Assembly (NCBI GenBank): GCA_000499405.2
Contig: HG738136.1
Location: forward strand, 2,086,646 to 2,150,645
Length of the DNA: 64,000 bases
DNA from: Onchocerca volvulus
Lineage: Eukaryota > Nematoda > Chromadorea > Rhabditida > Onchocercidae
Direction of reading: 5' to 3'
The notes under the pieces are model-generated. The model was not told the DNA's origin, ran no database searches, and saw only the letters and a program-made list of their open reading frames with translations. Of this stretch, positions 50,269-64,000 are shown one piece after another (within the stretch, counting starts at the first letter, position 1; every line of letters starts with the position of its first letter). The position numbers were made by a program, and so were the translations under genes.

Positions 50269-52260
50269 GACGATTGTTTGTAAGAATTTCGCCAATTATC
50301 TTTAAACTATTCAATTAATACAAGATTAAAGTTGGATAATTAAATAATGGAAGAAATATTTCCCGTATCTATGATGATATAAATTAGCTGTATAAACTTT
50401 GAAGTTTGATTCTGATTTTGACCTTTTGTTATAGTGATTACAACTGATAACTCATAAATAGAAAAAAATTAAATAGAAGGAGGTCAAATTAATTCGTAAT
50501 TAAAAGTAAGTTGAAGACAGTCAATTTAATCTATAATTAAAAAATAAGTAGAAGAAGATCCAAAATAAATTAAAATTTAAAAAGCAATAATATTCTCAAT
50601 CATCAAGAGATACATTCTCTGCAAATGATGTTATTTTCATGATACGATGTCATTATATGATAATCCTAATTTTTTGTTTGCTAACTCAAGTTTTGCTAAT
50701 TGTCGCAAAATTAATATGATTGATCGTATCATGAGAATCTGAATATTTTAGATTCTAAAATAAAAGCAAACAATTAATGAAATATTTATGCTAATGCTAT
50801 CGAGGTATAAGTCATACTTACAACTTTAAACTATAAATCATTTCTCATCAAAAAAGTAAACTAGTCGTTTGCGAATGTTACTATTTTTTCACATTTAAAA
50901 TTCGAATAATTTGCATCTCAAAATGTAAATCATTGATTATTGTTCTTCTTTTTTCAATTTGCTTGCTATTATTCATTCACTCTTATCACATGTTATCACT
51001 TCATCACTATTGCTTTCATATTGTGATGTATTTTATTTACGTACTTTGCGGTGAAATTCATCGTTGATCGAATAAATATTAAAAAGTTTTTGAAGAATAG
51101 ATTGCCACATACAGTAAATCTACGATACTTTCATTTTACTAAGTAATGTGAAATATCTTTTTCGAATAAGAAAATAACATTTTATTACTAAAATCATTAA
51201 AATCAAAATTCATTTTATTAATACGATATCTTATTCATCTATAGCATCCACTGATAACTGATAAGAAAGAAGTAATTCTACTTTCTAATGTCATTCTGAA
51301 GCATACTATCTTACATAGCTCAAAATATTCTAAAATAAACATGTGTAAATAAGTTTTATCAATCATTTTTATACATCAATAAATTTTTATCATATTTTAT
51401 CACATTTCATATCGATATTTTTATTGTATCAATTGGGAAATAAAAAGACCAAATTACTTAACATGTATACTATATGAACAAGGATAATTAAATAGCATAA
51501 TTCGTTTCATTTAAAGTTAAAGGAATAAGTATAAATCTATCACAAAATGAAATTATAAATTAATAATAAAATCAACCATTTTCCTTGGAAAAATTTTCTT
51601 CAATCATAACTAAGCAATCATGATCCAAGAATTGCATAATGGGACTGAACAAGAATGAAGCAAAAACAGAGATTTCATCGATGCTTAATGAAAATTTATT
51701 TCAGTTATCGATTTAACATATTTACCATACAAGGTAACATGCTCAGCGGATTGTCTTTGAATATATCACTATTTATTAAGATAAAATGATAGACAAAATT
51801 GCAAAAACTTAATAAATAAAAAATAAATTAATTAATTAAAATGTAAAAAACTGAGTAAGTCAGTCAGAATTGTTAATTTTTCAAATGATAAGTTATGTTG
51901 TCACCTTATATGAATTCGAATTTTAAATATCAAACATTTGAATTATTATATTTAAATCTGGGGAATGGAAATTGCCTCATTGTCGATTTTACATTGCACA
52001 AGTGATTGCATATTTTTTCAAAGTGCTGTGTGAATTTTAAACAAAATTCCTAAATTTCAATTGAGATGTTTCCTTTGCTATGCAAATCTTTGCATTTGCA
52101 CTTTGAATTGGTATTCTTTTTTCCAATAACATTAGCCTTCTGAAAGAAAAAACCAGAAATTCGAATTTACTTAAATGTATATGATGTATTATTATTAATA
52201 AACTTTTTATTTTTGATTATTGTATTACTATTTAATCATATATTTTTATTTTTGGATCAG

Positions 52261-52404
52261 AGCAAAGCATTGCCAACAGAATTGTCTGTCTTACAAAAAA
52301 TTTTTGTGGCAGTATTTTCTCAACTTTTTTACGGAATTTCAGGACCCCTTCTCTTGACCTTATTATTATCATACCTCGTTGAACATTTTGGTTCTCCTAC
52401 CTGA
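52261..52404 (+). pseudogene. Isolated exon-like ORF with a membrane segment
   Basis: Follows an acceptor-like TTTGGATCAG and encodes 47 residues beginning SKALPTELSVLQK. It continues with a hydrophobic stretch (YGISGPLLLTLLLSYLVEHF) and ends GSPT and TGA. Its codon use and composition look more protein-like than the surrounding DNA. There is no partner exon in the 2 kb upstream, so it may be a gene relic, the last exon of an unseen gene, or chance. Confidence 0.25.
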
Positions 52405-55400
52405 TTATCCTTTCATTATTCTTCGGCTCATTCGCATCGTTTCGTAGTAAAATGAAAGCTTATACATGATGACTTTGTCAAGGTAGTTCATTGTCTTCTG
52501 CATAAAAAAAAGAAATTTACAAAATTAAAAAATATTCAAACTAGTATGTTTTGATAAATATTAATTATCAAATATTAACGATGATAAAATATATCATTAA
52601 CAATAACATTGCCCTTGTTGATATTGATAAAAATTAATCGATGTCCAACATATAATAACGTTTAATTATAATGATGATGGTCATAAGAACTTCAATGATC
52701 GTAATTTTGATGACTTTCAATGAGTACGACATAAAGAGATTAAAATTTCTAATCTGAATTTTTTTTTTTTTAAATTTCTGAATAGTTAATTAGCATCCTT
52801 TTTTTAAATCTTAATTTTGCTAAACATGTGCTATTGCAATATTCATTTTGATTTCATTTTAAATTTAAAAAATAAATTATGCAGTTAATTTTCTTGCAAT
52901 AATCTAAACTTACCGGTATGATTATTTGCGATAGTATAATTTATTGCGTTTTTTCAGCTCTTTTTATGCAAAGTTATTTCCGAAAAAATAATTTGCTAAA
53001 ATTTATTTCTCAAAAAGGAAATCGAAAAACAGATGCTATATTTGTTAGTTTTTTTTTTCCTTTTTATTCAGTTTCAATGTTTTTATAAATTTTGCATTGA
53101 AATCCTTCGAAAGATTTCTTTTCATATATGAAAAGAATAGAATTTTATTCAATTTGCTTTCGTATTTTATATTTCTTCTTATTTCCATCTATTTCCCTTC
53201 CTATTCGTTCTTTTTCCAATTTTTAAAATAATTTAAATACAAAATGGACGGCTAGATAGATGCCTTCTTTTGCACTCGTTTTAGAAGAAAAAAAAATCAC
53301 CTTTATTTTTTAAAATTTAACTCGTTTTTTATTTATCTCTACTTGACACCATTAGTACTAAAAGAAATGATAAGCTACATTCATTAATTTATCAAAATAA
53401 AAAAAAAATTTGATATGAGTTTTAACGGTGAACATTTCAAAAGCTGTCAAAATTGACATTTAATATGATTTAAATTTTGTATATTTGAAATTCGAAAGTG
53501 AAAAAAGAGAAATTGATTTAAAAAAGATTAAAAAATGACAAAATTAAGAGGAAAAAAGTTTTAAAAATGAGTTTTAGTTAATTTTAAAATAGAAGCATGA
53601 GCAATTTTTCCTTAATGTTGAAAATTTCCGAATTTCATAAAAATTCATTTATTAGAATAAAAGATAATTTTCATTCTTAATTTTTCAATCGTGTATTCTA
53701 TTTCAAATAGTTTAAGTTTTCAAGTTCAAATATTAGTAAAGCCTCATTCTCTGTGCTTCATTGAGTGAAAAGAAGACATCCAATTTTTTCTAAGAATCGT
53801 TTTCGATTTCATTTTATGGCAAATAATAAAATATAAATTTTTTAAACATATTTTTCATTTATATTATAAATCTTATTAAATCATTTTTATCTTACATTTA
53901 TTGAAATTTTTGCAAATTTCACGTTGTGCTTAGCATTTTTGTGATTAAAACAAAGAATATTTTATAATTATTTACTGAATCATAATGAAATGTGAAATGA
54001 ATTCATTATTAAGCATGATTGAAATATGCTAAAATATATAATATCGAATATTATTTCAAATTTTTTTTTGTAATTTCCGAGTATTTAATATTTTAAAATA
54101 TATTTAAATCTTTTCAAAAATTTAACTAAACTATTTTTCCCAGTAAAATTTTCGTTAAATTTTGCAAATTTTAATCGTATCAATTTTTCTTCATGCTTGA
54201 AAACTTCATCAATCATTATTATTGTCCATGAATATTTGCATATAATTTTCACAATATTGTGATTTTTTCAAATATTTCTATTTTTTTTTCTTTCATAATT
54301 TACAATACTTTCGCTAAAATTAAACATTTCTCATCATAAAATAGTTTAATGTTTTAAAAAAATTCAATATCAATGATTAAATTTAGGATCAAATCCTAAT
54401 TCACATTTTCAAATCCATTCCAACATCATTTTTATTTATCATCAAGAAATATTATGGGCAAGAAGAATAAAAAAAAAAAAAAAAAACTACTGATTTTTGA
54501 AAAATTTCTATAATATTCTTTAATATTATATCATTAGAAAAATGAATTGCATTTTTAAGAAAAGTAAAAATAATAGAAATGTAAAATTTATAATTTTATC
54601 AAATTTCTAAACTCTATTTGTTCAGTTTAGCATTTTTACTAGCTTGGATCCCTAAAGACATTCGGTCGCCAAATTGTTATTTTGTTATTTCTCAAATGTC
54701 AACCAACCACCTGCCTTAAATTTACTCTTTTCATGCACCCAATAATTACTACTTCCTTTCGTCACATGCGAACTAATTGATCGCAATCAAATCGACGATA
54801 GTCTGTTGCGACATTTATTTTATCCATCAAATCAAATCGTATATCTTACGTCAAATCTATTTGAAAAGTCATATAATATATACTTGTGACTTTATTAATA
54901 GTTTCTGTCGAAATCGAAACATAATATGTTGTGTTTTTTCTTCAATTTGTGTGAAATATGACAAGAATTTTTTTTTTTTTGTTTTCAATTTTTTTGTTAA
55001 ATTTGATAAAGAAAGCAGAAAAGTAGAATAGAAGCAATGGCAATTTATCAGTGAAAAATTAAAAAAAAAAAAAAAAATTGAAAGTTTTTCCTATCAACAT
55101 TCAACAGCTGCTTTTATCATCTGATTTTTAATGCCTAATAGACAAATCACCTGATGAAGATGTAAAGTTGAATTTATAGCTTTCAATATAGAAGATTTAA
55201 ACAGATTTTTAGCAGATTTTGCGATTGATGATTAATCACAGTCTTATGTTAGAATTGAAAAATGCGAAAATCGCTGTCTTTTTGATTATCATTTTAAATG
55301 AATTGAATCCATTATGAAAATAGCTTAACATTAGTTTAAAAAATTTCACCTTCATGTTTTATACAAATAAATTGAATTGATTTAATATCGATTGAAAAAA

Positions 55401-55654
55401 CTTCAACTCAAAATCTTAAATCAATAATAATTGGAATTGAAAATCTAAACTAAATTGATTTTTATCGCCAAATAATTTGAAAAAAAGGCAATAAATGTAC
55501 TATTAATGTAAATTGCGTTGAATAATAGGAATAGCTCTGATCGGAAGTAGCACTGTTGAAAATTGATTTTATTTATTTTCAATTTTTCAATCTCTGCCAA
55601 AATGAAAGCCAAAAAAATCGTGGGGGGCGGGGAAGATGGCAATATGGGATGATG

Positions 55655-55663
55655 ATAATGATA

Positions 55664-55704
<41 letters not shown>

Positions 55705-55715
55705 AATGATGATAT
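55655..55715. repeat. (GAT)n microsatellite
   Basis: About 20 GAT units with a few GATAAT interruptions, following a short G-rich patch (GGGGGGCGGGG at about 55622-55632). Confidence 0.95.
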
Positions 55716-55994
55716 AATGGGATGAAAAAAATCAGCTATGAAAAGGTCAATAATGAGAGTAAGAGAAATTTCGCTGTCTGATCTAATGTTGATATGATGA
55801 TTTTGATCAGTTAATCATCAATCACATCGTTTATTGTACTTTTTTTATCGATTTCGCTTTTTTTTTTTGTTTCGAAAGGTCATTTCATCTTCCTTTAACT
55901 AATTAGTTCAATTAATTAGCTACTTTGTCCTCTAGATTTCCCAGGAATAATTATTTCATTCTTAGACTAATATCAAGAATAATTACTCTCTGTT

Positions 55995-56235
55995 CAGATT
56001 ACATCAGGAATAACTTCCTTCTTCTTCTAGGTTAGTCAGAATATAACCATTTTATTTCCCGGTTACATCAGGGATAATTACTTTTCTCCCGATTGAATCA
56101 GGAATAACTGTTTTGCCTTCCGGTTACATCAGGAATAACTGTTTTGCCTTCCGGTTACATCAGGAATTACTATTTTGCTTTCCGGTTACATCAGGAATAA
56201 CTGCTCTATCTTCCGGTTACATCAAGAATAATTGC
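55995..56235. repeat. Minisatellite of about 31 bp, roughly 6-7 copies
   Basis: The unit resembles CCGGTTACATCAGGAATAAC followed by TGTTTTGCCTT. The copies at about 56115-56210 are nearly identical; the left-hand ones (from 55995) are more decayed, with ATTACATCAGG and GATTGAATCAGG. Confidence 0.9.
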
Positions 56236-57581
56236 TATTCTTAATTTTGCATTAGCACTTTTTTTCATTTACTTGCAATTAAATTCATTAATTTTTTGAT
56301 TATATCTTTGCAAAAAAAAAAAAATTTTTTTTCCTCTATTAATTTAAAATTACAAAGAGCAAATCCAACGATCGCAACGTTTCGCATCGCTTATCTGCGA
56401 TTTTTACGCTAATCATTTGTCGCAAACAGTCGCTAAATAATTCAAAATCATGCTATAATTGAAAATGAAATATCTTAATTCATTTGAGATTTACCATATA
56501 TCTCTCCATTCATTGATTTAAGCAATTTGTTGATTGATAATTTAAGCTTTCATTGGTTCATTAATTTAAGCAATTCATCGTAACTAATTCTTTCAAGACA
56601 TTTTCGATTTTTCGTTCATTTTTTCAAATAAAAGTAAAATTTACTTTTTAATTTCCAACCATGTTATATTGAAAATATAAGAAACTACCTGTTAGAAAAT
56701 CAAAAATTTTAATCATTACCTAAAATAATTGAAAAATTGAACGTAAAGCAACTGTATTATCATTCATTTATGGAATTTATCAGTGAAATTTGATTAAATT
56801 CAAAAATTTAAAGCTATTTTTTAATAACAAAACTAATTTCTCTTGTTCCGAGAAATTCATTTCTGTCATCATAAGATAAAAAAAAAAAACCTATTCACAC
56901 TTATTGCTGACCTTGCCTAATCATTGTAGAAAAAATTAGTCTCCAAATTCAACCAAACTAGAAATCAAATTAGAAATTATCAATCACTTTTTTTTTTTTT
57001 TTAAAATAATTCGAGCGGTGACAAACGTTGTAAACTGAAACATTGTTAACTGTTTAATTTTTTTGGAAAATTTTTGCAAACAATCATTCATTTACAAAAA
57101 TTTTTCAGATAAATGCATTTGATTTTTACCTATCTTTTCTTTTTTTTTTTTTTTTTGAATATTTCGATAATCTTTTCATATTGTTTCAATTGAAATTGGC
57201 AAATCAAAGATTTCAAATTTTCATCAATTTTCAGAATTTCGTATTTTTACTTTTTTCTTTTTTACATTCCTCCAAATTTTCAAATTTGTTTACCGTACAG
57301 ATTTAAGGACGAATTTTGCAAAGAATTTTTATTGTCGTCTATTGTCATCACTGTTTTCATCATTCCTATCGTTCCGTTGATCTTTGATGTCTCTCGTCTT
57401 CTTAAATTTATGTATACAAATAAATAAAATTTTTTTTAAAAAAAAGAAAAACTAGGATGAAATGTGGTAAATCAATATTTTCTTTTTTTCGTATAGTTTT
57501 TGAATGAATATTTGAGAGCAAAAGAAAATTGAACTTATTGATCTTTTTATTAATACCGGACAGATGAAGTAAGCACTACTT

Positions 57582-57990
57582 AAAATCAATAATTTAATAT
57601 TAAAAATAATTTTAAATTCTTAAATTTGACGAAATCATTTCAAACCTTTTAAGATTAAAAATTCCGCTATAATAAACTTAAATTCAAAATTAAATAAGAA
57701 ACTAAAACTAGAATTTAGAAGCAATGATCAATAGTTAGTTTTATATTAAATGAATTTTAGTGAAATTATCGCCTCTTTCAAATTAAAATCAATAATTCAA
57801 TATCAAAAATGATTGCAAAATGCTTGAATTAATGAAATTATTCCAATATCATATTTTATATTTCTTAATAAATTTTGTTAAAATAAGCTTAAATTCACGA
57901 TCAGATAAGAAATTAATTAGAAATTTAGAACCGATGATCAATAAATTAGTCTCATATTAGATGAATTTCAATGAAATAATCAATTTTTTT
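57582..57990. repeat. Two diverged tandem copies of about 203 bp
   Basis: Copies start near 57582 (AAATCAATAATTTAATATTA) and 57785 (AAATCAATAATTCAATATCA). Both later contain AATAAGCTTAAATTC or a variant, AATTTAGAA and GATGATCAATA or a variant. Confidence 0.7.
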
Positions 57991-59330
57991 AAATTATGAT
58001 AATTTATCGAAATATAACTTTATTATGATAAAATAATATTGTAATTTCTGAACGGATCATAATTAAATATCCAATTATACCCCAATTAAATTACCGTTCA
58101 TAATCGATTGTTTATTTTATTATAAAAAATTTGAATGAATTCTATTCGATAATTGATTTCCTATTTATAATCGACCCAGTTTCTCAATTCTTTCTACTTG
58201 GCGTTTTTCAAGTGATACTTCAACATAAATTAGTCCAGCTGTCTTTTTTTTTTTTTTTTTTTTCTATCTTTACCAATTTTATCCATTTCCTTTTTTCAAT
58301 CATATTTTAATTTATTCATTTCTTTCCTGTCTTCACTCTCATTTTTTAATATATTTTAAACTAAAAAATTCATATATGATATATGCAATTTATCTAAAAT
58401 TGAATAAAAATTTCGGAAAATTAGGCAATATTTTTGGATCTAAAATTTAAACCACAAAGACGATTAAATTTGTTTCTGTTTTAGTTGCAAATGATTAGGT
58501 AATTTAATCTATTGATGACCGGTTTTTAATAATTGAAATAATCATTTGTCGATTAATAATTAATCAATTATTAAATTTAATTGTTGAGTGTTCTAAAAAT
58601 ATGTTTCAAATGAATGATTTGAATGGCATTTGTAAATAATTATTACTAAATATCTATTTCAAATTAAGTAAGAATATAATTAGAATACGAAAGTGATAAA
58701 TTTTTAAACAAGAAATTTAAGGTACCAGATTAAAATTTAAGGAATTCATGTTACCTTGATTAAATTTTTATGGTACCAGGAATAAACTTAAGGAGTTATC
58801 ATATTTGAAATGATTCAATCATGCCAGAATGATAGTGCAATTTATTAAGTTGCTAATTAGATTGACCAATTAGTGGACAGTTAATGAACTTTTTTTCTAT
58901 TGCTAGTCATTTTTGAAAAGTTTACATATACATTTGCCAAAAAAATGAAAGTTTATAATTAATTAGTTCGCTTCATTAATCAAAGATTTATTTGACTGAA
59001 ATTACTCCACTTAGTTATTAACTGAATTCTTTATCAATTATCATAATTAAATTTTATCAACTTATCACAATTAATATGCATTTAATTCGGAATTACTCAT
59101 TACTGATTTGGCTATGAATGGAATATTTTATCAGTTTATCATATTTAAATTTCGTTTTCACGATGATTGGAATAACTTATAAATAATTTGATTAGTTTTT
59201 ACTTTTAATTAAGATTAATCTAAATCTGACCAATCAAATTTGCAAAATTTGCGAAAATCTAAATCATAAAAGAAGATATGAAAAAAAATTAAAATATTTC
59301 TGCTAATTTTATCAAGTTTTTCTTTAAAAA

Positions 59331-59526
59331 TGATGCTTAAATTAGTATGTTGACAGGACAAACCTGATATTACTTTTATTAAGTTACTTAATTTGGTTAC
59401 TTTAGTTAGGTTACTTAATAAAAGTAATACAAGGTGTGTAAAAGTAATATCAGATATGTTTTTAAGTAATTTAATAAAAGTAATATCAGGTGTCTGTGTC
59501 CTGTCAAAATACTAATTTATGCATCA
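59331..59526. mobile_element. 194-bp inverted-repeat element (MITE-like)
   Basis: The left end TGATGCTTAAATTAGTATGT leads into TGACAGGAC. The right end is GTCCTGTCAAAATACTAATT followed by TATGCATCA, the near-exact reverse complement. The arms continue inward through ACCTGATATTACTTTTATTA and its complement. It has no ORF, and the whole would fold into one long hairpin. Confidence 0.75.
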
Positions 59527-60154
59527 GTGCACATTAAATTCACCTTTACCTGCAATCAATTTCATTCATAAATCTAAAATTGTTTACCGATATTTGTTAA
59601 AATTTCAAATGTTACCTCTCTGTTTACTTATAAAAGCGGTAAATTCCGGAAATTTCTTCCGGACTTTCCGGATGTAAATGATTTTTAATCGAAAATCTAG
59701 CAACAGGTTTGTCTTATAAATTACGGGAACGAATAAATTTTGCATACATTTTAAATATTACTTCTCATAAATAAATGATCAGATTTAATATGACTAATGT
59801 TTTGATTTAAAAAAAATTTGAAAAAATGGAAAAAAGACGAATTAATTTAAAAGTATTTTTCAAAAGCAGAAAATTTTGAACAAATAATTTTTAGCATTTC
59901 TAATTTTCTTTATTTCTTAATTCTATGCTAATTTTGCTTTCAAAACTCAAATTGTTACTTTATCACGGAAATAGATATCATAAGTTTATAAGTTTTCAAA
60001 TTTCAATCCTCCAGACAATTCTTTCAACTTTTAAAAGTTTGAAAGGAAACATTGATAAATTGGTTGGAAAAAGATTGATGGTATGATAACTTGAGTACAT
60101 CACAAACATCATCATGGCAAATAGGCTGAGGTATTTAATATTACAAATATTTTG

Positions 60155-60192
60155 AAATTTCTACGAAAATTCTTGAAATTTTCGTAGAAATT
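60155..60192. repeat. Short hairpin, about 16-bp arms
   Basis: AATTTCTACGAAAATT and AATTTTCGTAGAAATT face each other across a loop of a few bases. It may be an intrinsic fold of a transcript or chance in AT-rich DNA. Confidence 0.6.
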
Positions 60193-62732
60193 AATTTTTT
60201 CGCTATTTCCACATCTTCATCTGATAATTATATAATGTATTTTATTTTAATTTTTGTAATCAAATTTCTTTTTTTAGCATTAAGCAATTTTGGAAATTTA
60301 AGGAGTAATTAGATTAAGTATTAGATTAAAAAATAAAAAAAAATTTTTTTCGGTAGAAAAATTAGAAAAGAAATAAAATTAGCTAAAATTAGTTATTAAA
60401 AAAAAAAAAAAAAGGAAAGTACAAAATTGCAATTTTTTTTGATGAAAAATTTGCGCAATCCATTTGTTAAATTTTGAGGTATCTCATCATTTTTCATGAT
60501 TCTGTGAATTGAATTTGAGCGAACTTTAAAATTTTTTTAAATTTTAAAAGAATATGAAAATTTACATTTTTTAAATGGATTTTGGTAATGTTTAGTAAGA
60601 ATTTTGCAAAGAATTTTGCAAATTCCACTTTTTCTACCAAAATTATTCTTAAATTTTGTTTGAAACAAAAATATTCTTGCAATCTAACAGAATTGAATAT
60701 TTCCTATCAAAGGAACAAAACTTTTACATTTACTTAACGTTTTCCACGTTGGTAGTACACGTGCAATAAGACTTCAAAATGACGTGAAAAAGTGACTTAT
60801 TCTCGAGAATTTATTCGTAATTACAAGTTCCTTGAAATTTTAATTATTTGAATATAAATGCTTTAGAAGATTTTTATTAGAAAACTCGAAATAAGTTAAG
60901 ATAGCTTTCACTTTTTTTTCGAATTTTTTTCTAATTCAATCGTTTTATGTGAAAAATTCTGAAAATTTTCACCTAAAAAATATAATTTTTTATACTTTTT
61001 TCGATAAAGTTATAGAATTAAATTTAAAATGACATTAGTGTGAATAGAATGAAATTAAGAATTAAAATAGCAATTTAAATTAAGAATTAAATAGTAATTG
61101 TTTTATGGATAACAAACATACATTTATGCCTAATTTTTAGCATGAAAATAATGCATGAAAATAAGAAACATCTGAAGTTATATTTTAACTTTCTAATTCG
61201 TTATACTTCTTCATTTCGAATTAAATTCTCTTGAATTTATCATCGATCTTTGGTCTTTTTAAACTTAGGCTGAATTAATAATTCAACTGATATATTGCTG
61301 TCTTGTGACATATTCATTTCACATATTTTATTTATGATTCAAGCAAGCTGACGTTATGTTTCAAACCAAATTCAGTTTATTTATTGGTATTAATTTTTTT
61401 TTTTAATCGATAAACACTGTAAAAAATGAAATTTATGATTCATTGTTTATTAAATGTCATATTCAAATGAATTTCATTTTAATTTGTTTTTGTTTTTTTA
61501 ATTTCAACTTTTTTTTAAACTTAAAATTCCATTCCATTCCAATGCAATAACTGCAAAAATCAATTTACTCAATATCTTATCAATCAATTATCTTAGGTAT
61601 TCATTTATTACCAAAAATATTTATCATAGTATAATTAGCTAATTAAAAAAAAGATTAATTAAATATCAAAAAATATTTACCAAGTATGTTGAAATTTGAA
61701 ATAAAACTTAGGATCTCTTAGATAGCACTAATCTTTGGCCAAATGTATTTACATATTATATTAGTAATAAAGCGATAAAATTGAATTTTAAAATGTTAAA
61801 AAATTGAAAATATTAAAAATTTCAGTTTTGCAGCATATTTTGGTTCAATTGGAACATGAAATATGAAATGGATAACTGGAATATATAAAATATTAAATGG
61901 ACTAATTTAACAAATTCGCTGGAAGAAAAAAAAAAAAGGAAAATTTGGAAAAACGAAAAATCAATTTCGATGCGAACAAATACGTATATATACGGAATAC
62001 ATTGAAACGAATTACCTGTGTCGAAGAAGTTTAAGTAAAAAAAAAAAAAGAAGAAAAAAACGATGCATCCGCCAGATATTAGCATTTTTAAACAAACCGT
62101 CGCAAATGAGGTTTTCAATTTTTTTTTTTTATTTTTTTAGACAAAACTTTCTAACAAATATAATTTTTGATTTCTTACAGAAAATATGGCAAAACTATTG
62201 ATTAGCATAAATTATAAATTTCATTCATGAATTAACAATTTGATATTAATATGTAAACAAAATGTTATTTCCCGCAATCAAACATACCAATAATTCCTGT
62301 TTAGTTACATTTTTCTGTCAACATGTTTTTGTACGATTTTTATTCAAAATTTGCCTGAAATAAAGTTTAAAATTCGAAATATTAGTTGAAATTTGTTGAA
62401 TTGTTTTAAAAAAAATTTCAATTTTGCTAGTTTTAGTTGAACCTGAAATTTTGTTGTTGTTAAATTTTTTTGTTTTCAAGTTACGAATATCAATAATATC
62501 TCAACATGATTCCAAAATTATACTGAGAATTTGATAAAGGAAAAATATGATTAGAAATATTTTAATGGTAATTATTAGAAAATATAACTTAAAAACTTGA
62601 AATATATATAAATAGATTGAAATTGTCAAATTATGGTACTAATAGATGATTTGAAAAACACGTGAAATTAAAATTCATTGAGTAACTTTTTATCATTGTT
62701 TTGAAAATCAATAATTTTTTTTTTTAAAAAAA

Positions 62733-62763
<31 letters not shown>

Positions 62764-64000
62764 GTATACAATGAAAAAAAAAAAGAGGAAAAAGGTTTGA
62801 ATGAATGAAATGAAAAATTGATGATAGTTACAAGGTGACAAATTTTAAGCCAAAATTTCGATGTTTCGTTTCGTTTCGTGCAAAATGCAAAATTTTCGCA
62901 CCAATTTTAGCGATCATTCTTTTGCGTCTTTGTAAAACTTGGAGGACAAGTTGATTGCAGGTGAAAGATATTTGATCATCAAAATGCTCTAATTAAAACA
63001 ATCAGACAGACAAATAATTAGTCAGCTATTTTGATGGAATTGTTACCAAATAGCCTGCGGGTATTTGCTCAGATGGTTTATTTGTTACGAATTTTAGAAT
63101 TCAGATGGTTTATTTGTTACGAATTTTACTATTACACCGTTCACCTGTTACTAACCTTTACCTTTTTGACAAAATTTTTCACCTCAATTTCATTTCACCT
63201 AACCTTCCTTTTACTATTCTTATCACCTGTCTACTCCAATCTTTATCAGCAATCATCATCAACTCTAAGCATTCATTCATTGATATCTGATAATTTATGA
63301 TAGTTGATTCGAATTATTTGAATTCCTCCGATTATTACTGTCAAATTGCTGTTTAAATTTATGCAGGATCACATTTTTGGAAATTAAATCAAATCAATTA
63401 TTTAATCAATCCGAAAATTATGGTTTTATTTCGCATAAAAGATATGGTAAGTTATAGTTTACAACTTTTTTAATAAGGTTTAATTTTAAAGTTTTCAAAC
63501 TTAGACGAATTTACAATGTTCATTAAAGAAACATAATGATTCATCATCTTTTTCTGAAATGTAACCTAAAATCACTTTCTTAAATTAAAATTAAAATTGG
63601 AAATAATTTATGCAATTTTTCCAACCTTTCATTCTTCTATTTTTTTCCTTCTAAAACTTAATTAAAAACGAATTATGTGTACCTCTGAAATTTATCAAAT
63701 TTCATCAAATCTAGCAAATTTCGATTCTTACGAGCTTTAATTAAATAATTACCTCATTTGCGTAAGTCTCAATCTCTATTAAGAATTTGCTAACCAAAAA
63801 TATTCGAATTTTTGATTTCTTTTCTACCTTTACTTTCCGTTTAAAAAAAGAAATAAAATTCATTTAAAATTCGATATATCATTTGGGAAAATGCTCATAT
63901 ATCTTATTTTGAATAATATAAATAATAATTAAATGAATTTCTCATTAATCCAATTCATTTTTAAATTTCAATTATTCACAGTACTCTAGAAAGAAGGATT

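Larger units (their letters stand above)
50187..64000. other. Gene-poor region to the right end
   Basis: About 13.8 kb with no gene I can support. It contains one exon-like ORF (52261-52404), a GAT microsatellite, a 31-bp minisatellite, a 203-bp tandem pair, a 194-bp inverted repeat and long A/T tracts (for example 62719-62763). The ORF at 63031-63300 spans a 32-bp duplication and looks like chance. It may be intergenic DNA or a very long intron of a gene beyond the right edge. Confidence 0.55.

Noticed and set aside
55655..56235. Regular repeats as a possible CRISPR array
   Set aside because: The units adjoin without unique spacers, and the genome is animal. They are a microsatellite and a minisatellite.
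63031..63300. 89-residue hydrophobic ORF near the right edge
   Set aside because: It spans a 32-bp direct duplication (CAGATGGTTTATTTGTTACG twice) and its hydrophobicity comes from T-rich sequence. No splice partner is seen.

Overview
The window looks like nuclear DNA of a nematode. It is very AT-rich and full of poly-A/T tracts. The genes are interrupted by many GT-AG introns, and most acceptors read TTTTCAG or a close variant, as in nematodes. Every gene recognised has a familiar nematode or animal relative. The intron density and base composition would suit a spirurid or filarial worm, but I cannot fix the species.

Layout, left to right. (1) Bases 1-3200, plus strand: the 3' part of an unrecognised gene for a protein with two copies of a cysteine module (CxxC ... 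WRCx4C ... KW). Two further exon-like pieces follow at 3711-4190. (2) 4930-7618, minus strand: a seven-exon endosomal syntaxin (Qa-SNARE, syntaxin-7/12 type) of 255 residues, including a 15-base micro-exon. (3) 7619-13493: about 5.9 kb without a gene, holding tandem repeats and one copy of an inverted-end repeat family. (4) 13494-18113, minus strand: an eleven-exon FCP1-type RNA polymerase II CTD phosphatase of 575 residues. (5) 20054-22927, plus strand: an eight-exon metaxin-1 homologue of 318 residues, divergent from the phosphatase gene. (6) 24706-34916, plus strand: a nine-exon Dispatched/CHE-14-like membrane protein of 922 residues. (7) 34917-42003: about 7 kb without a gene, with a duplicated block, a 64-bp tandem array and a cluster of mobile-element pieces that includes a Helitron-type 3' end. 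(8) 42004-50186, plus strand: a ten-exon TINAG-like protein of 442 residues whose papain-fold domain has serine in place of the catalytic cysteine. (9) 50187-64000: about 14 kb with no convincing gene, only one exon-like ORF at 52261-52404, simple repeats, minisatellites and a 194-bp inverted repeat.

I built the gene models by hand. For the five complete genes, the exons join in one frame from ATG to stop with no frame break, and the products align with known families from memory. The genes do not form an operon or an obvious pathway: they cover vesicle fusion, transcription, mitochondrial import, lipid-linked or apical secretion and extracellular matrix. The best leads for a second look are the duplicated cysteine module of the first gene, the pseudo-protease, two miRNA-precursor-like hairpins in introns of the Dispatched-like gene, and the palindromic repeat family with Helitron-like ends. 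I found no CRISPR array, rRNA, tRNA or viral gene, and no clear sign of a new multi-gene system.
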